From Macrostomum hystrix (taxonomy: Eukaryota > Platyhelminthes > Macrostomidae), in contig CATNEN010000039.1 of NCBI GenBank assembly GCA_950097015.1, forward strand, positions 19,027,501-19,091,500: 64,000 nucleotides of DNA, in the 5' to 3' direction. The position numbers were made by a program, and so were the translations under genes. Positions 32,726-43,860 of the stretch are shown here, in pieces. The notes under the pieces are model-generated. The model searched no databases, was not told the origin of the DNA, and saw only the letters and a program-made list of their open reading frames with translations. Position 1 is the stretch's first letter. Every line of letters begins with the position of its first letter.

Positions 32726-32731
32726 ATTAAA
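32726..32731 (+). terminator. Poly(A) signal ATTAAA, TULIP-like gene
   Basis: ATTAAA about 30 nt after the stop codon at 32693-32695. Confidence 0.5.
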
Positions 32732-32734
32732 GCT

Positions 32735-34200
32735 CACAGTCGAAAAGCCAAATATAATGTGTCACAGGTGCAGAAATGAGTGAGACTAGTTTTCTTCTAT
32801 TTCCAATGCAACTTGTTGAACCTCTTTTGAAAGGCTTTAAAGCTTTGCTAATCTTGCCAATTCCATGAAACTTTCGAAAAAGTTATAATTTGAACCTTTC
32901 CAAGCTACAATTGTACCTAATGATTGACGTTATTCGATAAAACAAAAAAGGAATTATCGAAGTTGAAAGATTTTCGACACACTACTGAATTTAGTAGTTG
33001 TGTTAGTGCTGCTCAGATACAAGATTTCCAGAACCTTCTTTGGATAAATTGAAAACAATTTGATATTATTTGCCGTACATTTTATTTTAGCTTTAAGCGT
33101 AAGATTACTTCGGGCCATTTTTATTTCTAATCTTCTAAAAAAGTTAAAATACACGCTTCTTCGGTGATGGAATTTTATCGATTTAACAGAATGTGAGTAA
33201 GGTACTCAAAATATTGAGAGAAGGTACTTCCATCGATAATTATCAATAATTTTACAAATAAGAAATGCACAAACTTCTGAAGGCTATGCCGTGCCTTTTT
33301 CTCAGAGCTAATAAAATTTCCCTTGGAAGTTGAGAAGACTATAACGGACAGAATATTTCTGAGCGTTTAGTTAGTCGATGCTTTGGCTACTGGGCTGTGC
33401 TTATTAAGTTCAATCCGACAAGCAGCCACATTGTCACGCGCTATTGTATGGGGTCTCTTTAATCAGCTGCAGCAAAGCCTCGCTTAAACTCGCAAGCTTC
33501 AATAAGAGACGGTAATGTATCGGTCGGCATTAATATGATATGAAATTGCTTAACTTAGCAGAATTTTCTCTTTTGCAACAGCAGCAAACCGAGCTGTGAC
33601 TTGCTAGTTTGGGGTGGGTGGAAAAATGCTGCCCGGTCCTCGCGTCAGCACTCCTTCAAGCCCCATGCAGCCTGCCCACCCCACTACCGCTAGTTGCCGC
33701 CTCTCTCCTTAATGTCAGCTAAAGCCCTTGCCTTCAATTCTCTCCCTTTTTCCTCTTTCCTTGTAAGGAAAGTTTCATTGGGCTGGTTGACAACCGAATC
33801 CGTATATCGAGTAAACACGGGCTCAGATCCCCGCGAGCACCCACGCACGAGGAAGCCTGAGTTAGCCATCGCGTTTTTGAAGCTCAATTGTACGCATCAC
33901 ATGATCGCAGCATTTACCTCAATACCTCGTTGGTTTTAGAAAGAGGGTGGAATTTTCCACAAAGTGTGCGCACAGGCCACGTGCGCAAGCGCCCGCATGT
34001 TAATTTTGAGATATAGGGTTGTTCTAAAAATAGAACGGCTACTTGTACATTCGCGGACAAATGTCATTGGCTGATAGCGGAAATCTATCTTTCTAACCCC
34101 TCACACTCCGCCTCTGTACAGGCCCAAGCGCTAGTAGTGATTCAGCACGAGCCAAGTGTGTTTCATTTAAGAGTTCGGCTGCCCCCTCAGCCCTAGCAAA
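32735..34200. other. Intergenic DNA between the TULIP-like gene and RAMP4/SERP
   Basis: Left part AT-rich, right part (33580-34200) mixed. No supported exon. A short open frame at 33694 has no splice partners or recognisable motif. Confidence 0.5.
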
Positions 34201-34210
34201 GGCCTTCGCC

Positions 34211-34217
34211 TATATAG
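34211..34217 (+). promoter_or_regulatory. TATA-like box of RAMP4/SERP
   Basis: TATATAG about 115 nt upstream of the ATG, followed some 30 nt later by a pyrimidine-rich start-like stretch (TTCTCTCTTCACTTCTTGCC). Confidence 0.45.
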
Positions 34218-34328
34218 ATCCGTAGCAATCTGATTTTTCTCTCTTCACTTCTTGCCAAAACTAAAGCCAGGATTAGTCGATAGTTAGCGTTCAGCTTCTA
34301 TCCTGCTAACACAGTTAATATCAAAGCC

Positions 34329-34526
34329 ATGGCACCAAAGCAGCGAATGCGTATCATGAACGAGCGAGCCAGCCATAACATCACCCAGCGCGGCAACATT
34401 CCGAAATCTTTGAAGACTAAGAACGACGGCCCGCCGGTCAGCGCCTGGCTCCTAGGCGTCTTCATCTTTGTGGTCTGCGGCTCGGCCATCTTCGAGATTG
34501 TTCAGCACATTCGCATCGGCATCTAG
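34329..34526 (+). CDS. SERP1: RAMP4/SERP stress-associated ER membrane protein, 65 aa
   Basis: Intronless 65-codon frame, MAPKQRMRIMNERASHNITQ onward, matching the RAMP4 family over its full usual length (65-66 aa). The basic N-terminal arm contains the conserved NITQRGN; a single C-terminal membrane helix (WLLGVFIFVVCGSAIFEIVQ) ends in HIRIGI. It is a tail-anchored protein at the Sec61 translocon that protects nascent membrane proteins during ER stress. No targeting signal other than the tail anchor is present, as expected. An AG acceptor (AACACAG) lies 14 nt before the ATG. Confidence 0.97.
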   Translation: MAPKQRMRIMNERASHNITQRGNIPKSLKTKNDGPPVSAWLLGVFIFVVCGSAIFEIVQHIRIGI

Positions 34527-34984
34527 AAAAATCCAAACGGAAGCTGGCTGAACTGAACAGAGAAAAACTAACTGAATTTTTCGGAAATTTCCAGATTCTC
34601 TTCATTATTAGCGTCGCCACTCATGCTCATAATACTGTGTGTTAACATAGTTTTATTAATTATGAGTCCCGTCAATCCTCATCCATCGACTTTGGAAAAA
34701 ACTGTCGTAAAAACTTGTCATTTGAGTGTCAGTTTTTAATTGTTATTTTTTCATCGTGACTGTTTTGCGTGTGCGTGTGGCATTTAATGTGTTTTGAAAG
34801 CGAATTACTACATAATTAGATTTAGAATATTAGCAAGCTCTTCAGTTACTCATTATATAAATATATTTATTGTGACCACTGAAATGCTACAGCGCGATAA
34901 CCCATGGCCATTAAACGATTCCTATTTTCTTCTCGATTTATTTATTTATTTTGTTATGAATTTAATTTAAGAATATGAAGCTTG
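34527..34984. other. 3' region of RAMP4/SERP
   Basis: AT-rich, probably largely 3' UTR. ATTAAA at about 34911 is one candidate end signal. No other gene. Confidence 0.45.
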
Positions 34985-35965
34985 AAGCCCAGCGATTATG
35001 TCTCACCGGTGACTTTTATCAGAGAGGCCAGGAGTTCGAATTTCAGGCCAAAGATAGAAAATTGTTTGCTTGAGCATTGATTCCTAATGCGGCCCTCGAA
35101 GTTCCTAAATCTGGCTCGTTGCCGCATCCGGCACCCACAGTATCCTGTTTTATCTTTCCCCTGTCACATCTCTCCTTAGTCTCATCTCTTCTCTGTCTCA
35201 TCTCTCCCGTGCCTCATCTCTCCCCTATCTTATCTCTCCAGTGTCTCATCTCTCCTCTGTCTCACCTCTCCTCTGTCTTATCTCTCCAGTGTCTCATCTC
35301 TCCCGTGTCTCATCTCTCCCGTGTCTCATCTCTCCCGTGTCTCATCTCTCCAGTGTCTCATCTCTCCTCTGTCTCACCTCTCCTCTGTCTTATCTCTCCA
35401 GTGTCTCATCTCTCCCGTGTCTCATCTCTCCCGTGCCTCATCTCTCCCGTGTCTCATCTCTCCTCTGTCTCACCTCTCCTCTGTCTTATCTCTCCAGTGT
35501 CTCATCTCTCCCGTGTCTCATCTCTCCCGTGCCTCATCTCTCCCGTGTCTCATCTCTCCTCTGTCTCACCTCTCCTCTGTCTTATCTCTCCAGTGTCTCA
35601 TCTCTCCCGTGTCTCATCTCTCCCGTGCCTCATCTCTCCCGTGTCTCATCTCTCCCGTGTCTCATCTCTCCCCTATCTTATCTCTCCAGTGTCTCATCTC
35701 TCCTCTGTCTCATCTCTTCAGTGTCTCATTTCTTCCGTGCCTCATCTCTCCCCTATCTTATATCTCCAGTGTCTCATTTCTCACGTGTCTCATCTCTCCC
35801 TTATCTCATATTTCTAGTCAATGCGGCCCGCTGTCGTCTTCTAGGTTCTCTCTTTGGTCCGCTAGCTAAAAAGTTACCCAGTTGAAAATTGGGTGCCAAG
35901 CTAGAGATTTGGGTGGGTGTGGGTCCACGGACTGAACAAGTGTACACAGCCAGCAGATTAGGTGT
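34985..35965 (+). mobile_element. SINE family 1, plus orientation, split by a minisatellite
   Basis: A tRNA-like head at 34985-35050 (AGGAGTTCGAATTTC resembles the B box) and the family-1 body at 35860-35965 (ATTGGGTGCCAAGC, GTCCACGGACTGAACAAGTG) share orientation. Between them is the 15-bp array. The 10-bp sequence AATGCGGCCC occurs on both sides of the array (35086-35095 and 35820-35829). Confidence 0.6.
35150..35818 (+). repeat. 15-bp minisatellite (GTCTCATCTCTCC type) with 90-105-bp higher-order units
   Basis: About 44 units of the family seen at 8.8 and 28.7 kb. Blocks starting GTCTTATCTCTCCAG recur near 35277, 35387, 35482 and 35579 with the same order of variants. Confidence 0.95.
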
Positions 35966-36399
35966 CGTTCCTACCTGCCAACATAAAAAACAAATCTTTA
36001 ACAATCCGAAGCAAACATGTCACGATAGAATAGAGTGATAATCTTTTTTTGAAAAAAAGAGCGAAGTCAAATTATTTGAATAACTACACATATATTTCGG
36101 GCATCCCAGAAATGTTATACACTGGCACAGTATAGACTATAGACTCATTTGATTTGAATAATTATAAAAAATGATAGAGTAATTAAAATCATAATAAGAT
36201 TGAAAGAAAAGATCACATCCTATAGGTTTCAGTATAAAAAATCATATAATTGACAGCTTGATTTTACCAAAGCGGGCCTAGTGAATGACCATTAGGTCTG
36301 GTTCATGACCAAACTAAATGTAATGAAAGTTAATGGCCACGTCTTTTGACTGAATATAACTATTTTTACAATTACATAATAAGCTATGAGCATATTAAA
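35966..36399. other. AT-rich spacer
   Basis: No gene or clear repeat, apart from short GACCA-containing forerunners of the next array. Confidence 0.5.
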
Positions 36400-36715
36400 A
36401 TATTGGTTATGACCGTTCATAAAAGATTGGTCATGACCATGCCTGAAGATTGTTTATGACCATGCCTGAAGATTGGCTATGACCATGCCTGAAGACTGCC
36501 TATGACCATGCCTGAAGATTGCCTATGACCATGGCCTGAAGATTGGCTATGACCATGCCTGAAGATTGGCTATGACCATGCCTGAAGACTGCCTATGACC
36601 ATGCCTGAAGATTGCCTATGACCATGGCCTGAAGATTGGCTATGACCATGGCCTGAAGATTGGCTATGACCATGGCCTGAAGATTGACTATGACCACTTC
36701 GAAAACAATCGCTAT
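36400..36715 (+). repeat. 23-24-bp minisatellite (TGACCATGCCTGAAGATTGG)
   Basis: About 13 copies with TATGACCATGCCTGAAG as the core. A subset reads CATGGCCTGAAG (one base longer). Confidence 0.92.
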
Positions 36716-37285
36716 GACAATATCCAAAATATTTACTATGACCACAGCTAAAAGATAGGCCAATACGTTATCAGAAAATTTCAACGTGTAAGAAACTTTA
36801 GTTGAATGACTATCATAAATATCGTTAAAGCAAAAAAATAAGATCTGCAATGCAGCTACACACTGTACTACTGACTGAAGTAGGCATGGAAAGCAAATTT
36901 TTGAAAGAAACGAATCTTGGCATCAAAATCGACTGAACAGAATACAGTCTTTACCAGGAGATTGACAAAAACTGGCAAAAAATTTTCAGATTATAAAATT
37001 ATCTTACTACTGACAGTAGCTATTGCAAATTATTCATTAGGACAAAATTAGACAAAAAATTGAAAGCGGAAATCATGTTTTTTAGTCGAAGTTCATTGGA
37101 AATTTAACGCCGTAAAAAACACATTTTTGAAAACATACCAAATGTGAGATGGCAAATTGAAAGGTGCGACGCTGCGATTACTGAAACAAAGACTTGAGAC
37201 TTGTTATGCCATTAAAAATTCCTCTGTTGAGAAGAGACAAATAGTGAAAGAAATTGAGAATGGGGTGAGAGGAAGAGAGAGGGAG
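36716..37285. other. Unique spacer
   Basis: AT-rich, no gene seen. Confidence 0.5.
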
Positions 37286-38478
37286 ATGGAAGGATTGAAG
37301 GTGGGATAAAGGGATTGAATGTGAGATGAAGGGATTGAAGGTGAGGTAAAGGGATTGAAGGTGAGATGAAGGGATTGAAGGTGAGATGAAGGAATTGAAG
37401 GTGAGAAGAAGGGATTGAAGGTGAGATGAAGGGATTGAAGGTTAGAAGAAGGGATTGAAGGTTAGAAGAAGGGATTGAAGGTGAGATGAAGGGATTGAAG
37501 GTGAGATGAAGGGATTGAAGATGAGGTAAAGGGATTGAAGGTGAGATGAAGGGATTGAAGGTGAGATGAAGGGATTGAAGGTGAGATGAAGGAATTGAAG
37601 GTGAGAAGAAGGGATTGAAGGTGAGATGAAGGGATTGAAGGTTAGAAGAAGGGATTGAAGGTTAGAAGAAGGGATTGAAGGTGAGATGAAGGGATTGAAT
37701 GTGAGGTGAAGGGATTGAAGATGAGGTAAAGGGATTGAAGGTGAGATGAAGGGATTGAAGGTGAGATGAAGGGATTGAAGGTTAGAAGAAGGGATTGAAG
37801 GTGAGATGAAGGGATTGAATGTGAGATGAAGGGATTGAAGATGAGGTAAAGGGATTGAAGGTGAGATGAAGGGATTGAAGGTGAGATGAAGGGATTGAAG
37901 GTTAGAAGAAGGGATTGAAGGTGAGATGAAGGGATTGAAGGTGAGAAGAAGGGATTGAAGGTGAGATGAAGGAATTGAAGGTGAGAAGAAGAGATTGAAG
38001 GTGAGATGAAGGGATTGAAGGTGAGATGAAGGGATTGAAGGTGAGATGAAGGAATTGAAGGTGAGAAGAAGGGATTGAAGGTGAGATGAAGGGATTGAAG
38101 GTTAGAAGAAGGGATTGAAGGTTAGAAGAAGGGATTGAAGGTGAGATGAAGGGATTGAAGGTGAGATGAAGGGATTGAAGATGAGGTAAAGGGATTGAAG
38201 GTGAGATGAAGGGATTGAAGGTGAGATGAAGGGATTGAAGGTTAGAAGAAGGAATTGAAGGTGAGAAGAAGGGATTGAAGGTGAGATGAAGGGATTGAAG
38301 GTTAGAAGAAGGGATTGAAGGTGAGATGAAGGGATTGAAGGTGAGATGAAGGGATTGAAGGTGAGAAGAAGGGATTGAAGGTGAGAAGAAGGGATTGAAG
38401 GTGAGAAGAAGGGATTGAAGGTGAGAAGAAGGGATTGAAGGTGAGAAGAAGGGATTGAAGGTGAGATGAAGGGAGTGC
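37286..38478 (+). repeat. 20-bp minisatellite GGGATTGAAGGTGAGATGAA
   Basis: About 59 copies in perfect 20-bp register. Recurrent variants are GAGAAGAA, GTTAGAAGAA and ATGAGGTAAA. It ends about 75 bp beyond the lipin stop codon, on the 3' side of that minus-strand gene. Confidence 0.97.
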
Positions 38479-38554
38479 CGGTGAGGAAGCTAGTCATTGT
38501 TGAATCAAAACAAAAATGACAGTTCTTTTGGAAGGAACTCGTTGAGTTCAAATA

Positions 38555-41500
38555 CTAAGCCTTTCTTTCCGACAATGGCGCCTTGACAACCGGATCAACA
38601 GCGGGCGTTGACACCGCCGAAGCTGCTGTTGTTGCTGCAATCGGAGATGCCGCAGGAGTACCAGCGGGTACAACTTTGCCGACGGCTGGTACAGCAGCGG
38701 GGGACATTGGTCCTGACGGCTGCGACGGCGGCGGCGGCGGAGGCGGTGGCACTGGCGGCGCCGGCTGGCGCCAGTAGGCGAAGTCGCTGAATTCCGACTC
38801 GCCATCACTATGCCGACGACTACGATGATGCTGCCGACGCCTTTGCTGCTGCTGCTGCTGCTCGTAGTGGTCGTGCTGTTGATGAGCATGCTCAAAGCCC
38901 GGCCGGCAGGGAAAGTACAAATCCACATGAGCACTAAGCTCCCGGTAGCTGGTTGACTGCACCAATGAGTGCCGGTGGCTGACCTGGCTTCTGGGGTTAA
39001 TGATGAAGATGCGCTGAGGCGGCACGCCGACGGTGGCGTAGGCTAGAGCGTCGGTGTCGCGGTTGCCGAAGCCGGCGTAGAACGGATTGCCGTCGGGGAA
39101 CAATGAGCGAATGTCGGATAGGCAGGCGATTTTGAATTTCTCCGGGCACCTGTGAAATCCGCAGTTTAATTAATATTTGCAGGGTGGCCGTCAGCAGTTA
39201 ACAGTAGAAATAACTAGCTGAAAACTTTTGTGCTGCAGCTCTTCAGACCGTCGAGATATTCAATAGTTCTGGCCGAAGGTCAGCTTTTTTCCATTAGAGC
39301 CATTGAATATCTCGACGGTCTGAAGAGCTGGCCTAACAAAAAGTTGGCCCGTGTTCTTGAGCTTGGTGTGCTTGCGTTGCTCCGTTCGGTTGCAGCAAAA
39401 ATCATTGTCAGGAGGGAAATACCACTTGGTATAAAAACGGGCGGCAAAAAGGCTTGGCAGTGTCACTGTTAACCACTGCTACTTTACTCTACGATAATCG
39501 TGACCCTATTATTATCCAAAAAAATTTCAGAAAATATATTTTTAGCATTCTACTAGCAGTAGGATAACAAATAATAATAATTGCAGGAGGGCTGCGCGCA
39601 ATGGCACATCATTCAGTGACACTGGACCTGCAACCAGCGAGGAGGCAATTCTGACCATTTCGCTAAGTCCTGAGCACACACGCACACAGATACTGTACGC
39701 AGGCACACGCACACACAGGTGTGTACATCTGCCCTGACTTTCTCATCGTCAGGCAGTGTACACTCTCACTGTGCCTTGGAGGTTGGCCCTTAACGGCGTA
39801 AATTGCATGACAAGCCTCCAAGCCTTCTCTCCGCGGCTGGACCCCCAAATGAATGTGGCCTCGCCGTGGAATCGAACTTAGGGACCTTGGTGCGAGAGGC
39901 AAACGCGTTAACCGCTCTGCCACCGATCCCCCTAGTAGGATAATGGAATAATTGTCAAATATGAAAACTTAGACTAACTTTTCGATGACCTCCTTGCGGA
40001 ATGCGGTGACCAAGGAGGTCGGGTTGAGCATGATGGGCCCATCCGGCAGGGCCACATCCTCCTGGTTCACCCAGTCAATGAATTGTCTGGTGACGGCTGA
40101 CATTCCGATACCGCGAGAGCTGAGGTAGAGCAGGTGATAGCCATTGTCTCGGATGGATCGGAACAATTTAGTGACGCCCTCGTGAGACCAGCTGCGGCCC
40201 AGCATCGGCAGCAGGTGGCCTAGAACGTCGCTGCGAGTGATGGTGCCATCAACGTCGGAGATGACTAGACGGTCAGAGTGGCTGACCCGGTAGATGCAGG
40301 CGAAGCACTTGGTGGTGCCCTGGAAGGCGGTGGTGACGCTGAATTCCACTCGGTTGGCGCCAGGCTGCAGGTCGAGTCGAGCGATCTCCTCGGAGGTGAG
40401 TCGAACGGATTTCACGTAGACATTGCTGTCCGAGTGGTGATGATGAGGCGGCTGGGACTCTGGCTGCTGCTGCTGCTGCAGATCATTGTTAGTTGATTTA
40501 GTCGCAGCAACCGGAATCACTGGAGTGGCAGCAGGGGCGATCGTTGCCTCCGAGTTAGTCGCCAATGTGGTCGGATTGTTTGTCGCCGGTGTTGTCGACA
40601 CATTCGAAGACGACGACTTCCACAAGAAGCCCCAACCGCGTCTTCTTCGACCGCTGCCGCTGGTGGTACCGCCAGCGCCGCCGCCGACGCCGATGCTGGC
40701 ACCGCTGGTGCTCGACTTTGTCGGCTGATGCTTCTTGCGCAACTGTTCCATTGTTCTCTCGGGCAGCGGCGTGCCGAATGCCACTAGGGACAGAATCTGG
40801 GGAGCCGCAACCCGCCAGTTGCTGTAGCGACCGTCCAGCTGGACAACCAGGTGCGGACTGGTCAGCACGCTGTCCGGATCTCGGATAAACTCTTCGTAGG
40901 TGACGAGATTGCGCGCCCACCTGTCGATAGTCACCTCCTGGAGCTGTTGCTCTTCGGGTTTTAGCGGGCCGCATAGAGACAGGGACAGATTGTCTAGTTG
41001 AGGTGGCCGACGGCCGCCGCCTTGGCTCAATCTGGCCGCATTGTGCACCTCGTTGACGCCGGCTGCTGAAGCTCCAGCGGCGTTGTCGTCGGACGATCGA
41101 TAGCCGACATCCTCGGAGGCTGGCGACGCGGCGCGCGGCGTCGGCGCGTACAAGTACAAGCTGCTGAGCTGCGGATCCAAGTCGGACAGGTAGACGCCGC
41201 CCTCCTGTGAGGCCTTGTTACCTGGAGGCTGCGACTGCGGCTGCTGAGCGGACGCGGCAACGATGCTTGCCGCAGCCAAACCGTCGGCAGCCGCCGAGCT
41301 CAGCTTGGCTGTTGTTGAACTACTTGCCGAAGAAGTTGGCTGACTGGTTGACGACGAGGAAGACAACGCGTCAGGAGCGACCGAATCCTGCGGCTCCATC
41401 GGCCTGGGAAACTGGCCCCACGGCCATTCGACCGGTTCCGCTTCCGCTGGCTGCTGTCCGGCAGCCTCTGCTGAGGACGCCGAGATATCAGTGTCTGACA

Positions 41501-42541
41501 GGCATTGAATAAGCCGCTGCTCGCTAGCTGGCACAGTCAGGGTGTCGGTGGTGGCCGCCTCGGACACAGGCAATTTCGGCGTGGTTGCGAATGCATTTCC
41601 ACCTTCGGAAGAAATTAGCGACTCGTTCTTCAGAGTGAGGATCAACGCTTCGTGATTGGCGGCGGCGGCTGCGGCGACAGCAGCCTCCTCCGCCTCGTGT
41701 GGATGCAGCAGAACTGGCAGCGAGGCCGCTCGAAGCATCCGCAGCGGTGGCTGCAACTTGGCGGGTGACGAAGCTTCGACATCTGGGCCGACTGGGCCAG
41801 TGGCCAGCTGCTTGTGGAATAAGCAGATAGCAAATGAGGAAGATTTGATATTTTAGAAAGATTAGGATTTTAGAAGGATTGGGATCCTAGAAAGATCGGG
41901 ATTTTAGAAAGATTGTGATTCTAGAAAGATTGGGATTTAAGAAAGATTGGGATTTAAGAAATATTGGGATTTTACAATAATTGGGATTTTAGAAAACTTA
42001 AGATTCTTGGAAGATTGTGATTTCAGGTAGATTGGGATAACAAAAAGATTAGGATGTAAGAATGATTGGGGTTTGAGTAAAACTATAGGATTTTGTAAAG
42101 ACAGGAATTTCATGAAGATTGAGTAAGGATAGTAGTAAGGTCGGGATTCGAACCCCTGACCTCTCGGTCTCGAGCTCCCGCTACCTTCTCATCGTCGAAG
42201 TCCTCGTCGTCGCTTTGAATCGGCGAGGTGACCAGAGCCGGTGGTGGAGGCGGCGTCTCCGGCGCAGTGTGCGGCAGCTCGCGGACAAAGAAAGCCTCCC
42301 CATTGGGTCCCAGCTTCATCCGCAGCTCCGTTGGCTGGTCGTTGACGTAGATGTCGACGTGCAGCTGTCTGGGCAGGAAGCTGGCCGATTTGCCGAAGCG
42401 CACGTGAAACGGACTGCCGCGAAAGGTGCCGTCGGGTTGTTCAACAACCAGGACGTCGATGGCGCCGGACAGGTAGGCGGCATTCATGGACCGGTAGTAG
42501 CCGGTGACGCCGGAGAAAAAGCGGTAGAGATAGTCCGCCAT
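38555..42541 (-). CDS. LPIN: Lipin, Mg-dependent phosphatidate phosphatase, 3 exons, about 927 aa
   Basis: Converts phosphatidate to diacylglycerol in glycerolipid synthesis; lipins also act as nuclear co-regulators. Exons 42541-42185, 41810-39979 (or 41807) and 39149-38555; phases 0 and 2. Exon 1 is the N-LIP domain (MADYLYRFFSGVTGYYRSMN, then SPFHVRFGK and LGPNGEAFFV). Exon 2 has a long low-complexity centre, then the LNS2 domain with the HAD catalytic motif DVDGT at residues 638-642 (most lipins have DIDGT), GYHLLYLSSRGIGMSAVTRQ and the SLVTAFRKEVIEK ending. The splice to exon 3 gives EKCPEKFKIACLSDIRSLFP and NPFYAGFGNR, as in animal lipins. The tail keeps FSDFAYWRQP before a proline-rich end. 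Both catalytic Asp are present. An acceptor-like CATTCTTCAG precedes the ATG by 10 nt. Length is normal for the family. Confidence 0.96.
39236..39330. repeat. 29-bp perfect inverted repeat (hairpin) in lipin intron 2
   Basis: Arms 39236-39264 and 39302-39330 are exact reverse complements (AGCTCTTCAGACCGTCGAGA plus ATATTCAAT) separated by 37 nt. Transcribed, it would form a long perfect stem. Confidence 0.93.
39568..39933 (-). mobile_element. SINE family 2, copy 2, intact with 10-bp target duplication
   Basis: A 366-bp minus-strand SINE in lipin intron 2, flanked by exact 10-bp direct repeats AGTAGGATAA (39558-39567 and 39934-39943). Head: A box GTGGCAGAGCGG, B box AGTTCGATTCC. 3' end: CTCCTGCAATTATTATTATT. 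It is the uninterrupted counterpart of the SINE split by the transposon at 12963-18438. Confidence 0.92.
41840..42110 (+). repeat. Degenerate about 17-bp repeats in lipin intron 1
   Basis: Around 15 diverged copies of AGAAAGATTGGGATTTT fill the intron between exons 1 and 2. Confidence 0.8.
42127..42184 (-). mobile_element. tRNA-like SINE head fragment at the lipin exon 1 donor
   Basis: On the minus strand, directly after exon 1: GTAGCGGGAGCTCGAGACCG, then GGTCAGGGGTTCGAATCCCG, an anticodon-arm-like and B-box-like sequence. The intron starts at its first base (42184). Confidence 0.55.
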
Positions 42542-42551
42542 TCAGTACAGG

Positions 42552-43860
42552 CTGAAGAATGGAGTTGAGAACAGTGTACTCATAATCAGCGTTGAAGATT
42601 ATTTACGATAAGGATTCCAATTCTTTATTTAAGTTGTGGATTTTTTATCGAATCTAATTGTCTCCCTGAATCTCGTTTCCCAATTTTAACGCTATTTTCA
42701 ATCTAAAATCCCCTTATCTATTGTGAATCCTATTATCTAACTTTAACCCTATTATCTACCGCTTATTATTTATTGTTATTCGTATTAATCAATCGTAAAT
42801 CTTATTATCAATCATTAATCATATCATCCGTCGTTAATCCTAATATCTTTAGCTAATCCTATTATCTATCGTTAATCCTATTATCTATCTTTAATCCAAT
42901 TATCTATCTTTAATCTTATTATCTATCATTAATCCTATTATCCATCGTTAATCCTATTATCTATCATTAAGCTTATTTTCTATCATTAATCCCAATACCA
43001 GCACACCGTCCTTAATCGTATAATCAATGATGATCCCAATCTTCGTAGTTATTTAATATCCATCCTTAATCCTTTTTCCATGTCTCCTTATCCTTAATAA
43101 ATTCTTCGTCTCATTTTGCATCCTAAAGTATATTATGTTAATTACCTTAATCCAATTATCATATCTTCAATCCTGTTTTTAATCCTACCTTAAATTATTA
43201 AGTTGTCCTTATGCAACTCGGATTCCGATAGACCAGATCAGATCAGACCAGAATATTCAGATGATTATCTACCGAAAGAGTCAACTAACACGCTACTGCA
43301 CCCTGAAATGAAATTTGGATTCATTCGGTCACTAATTTACGAGAATTAGGGGCTAATTACGCAAGGTGACAGGTGTGACTAAGTGTTCAGCCCCAAGTTA
43401 GCTTCGTGGAAAAGCCAGGTGTGGCTATAGTAATTTAACATGCGCAACTATCATTATGAAATTATTAATGTTATTATTAGAATTGTCAATAATCAATCCA
43501 TCATTATAGGCGTCAAAATATCGATAGATGATTGAGGAGACATACTCTGGGTCTGACTCCACCCACCTTGGAATACTGTTAGGGATCTGTTGGACCAAAT
43601 AAATGGTGTAAAACACCTGCCTATATATATATATATATATATAGCTGACCTTTTTGAACTAATATTAATCGTAGTAGCTATGCCATGACCAGGCGGTTGA
43701 GTACCTTACATATCTCGCAATTAGGCTACGGTTAGATGAAACTTTAGAGAGAACTCTGAGAGACTGGGTAGTTAGAGACAGACACACGGCGAGAATCATC
43801 AACTAGATGAAAGCGATAGAAATTTAGGGAGATTGATGATTACATCTTTCAGTGGGAATG
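42552..43860. other. Region upstream of lipin, with a degenerate 18-bp array
   Basis: 42690-43010 is a diverged array of ATCCTATTATCTATCGTTA-like units. A (TA)n microsatellite lies at 43620-43643. The rest is unique AT-rich DNA. No gene seen; the lipin promoter should be at the left end. Confidence 0.65.

Noticed and set aside
40278..42568. Plus-strand open frames opposite lipin
   Set aside because: Shadows; lipin motifs and splice phases fix the minus strand as coding.
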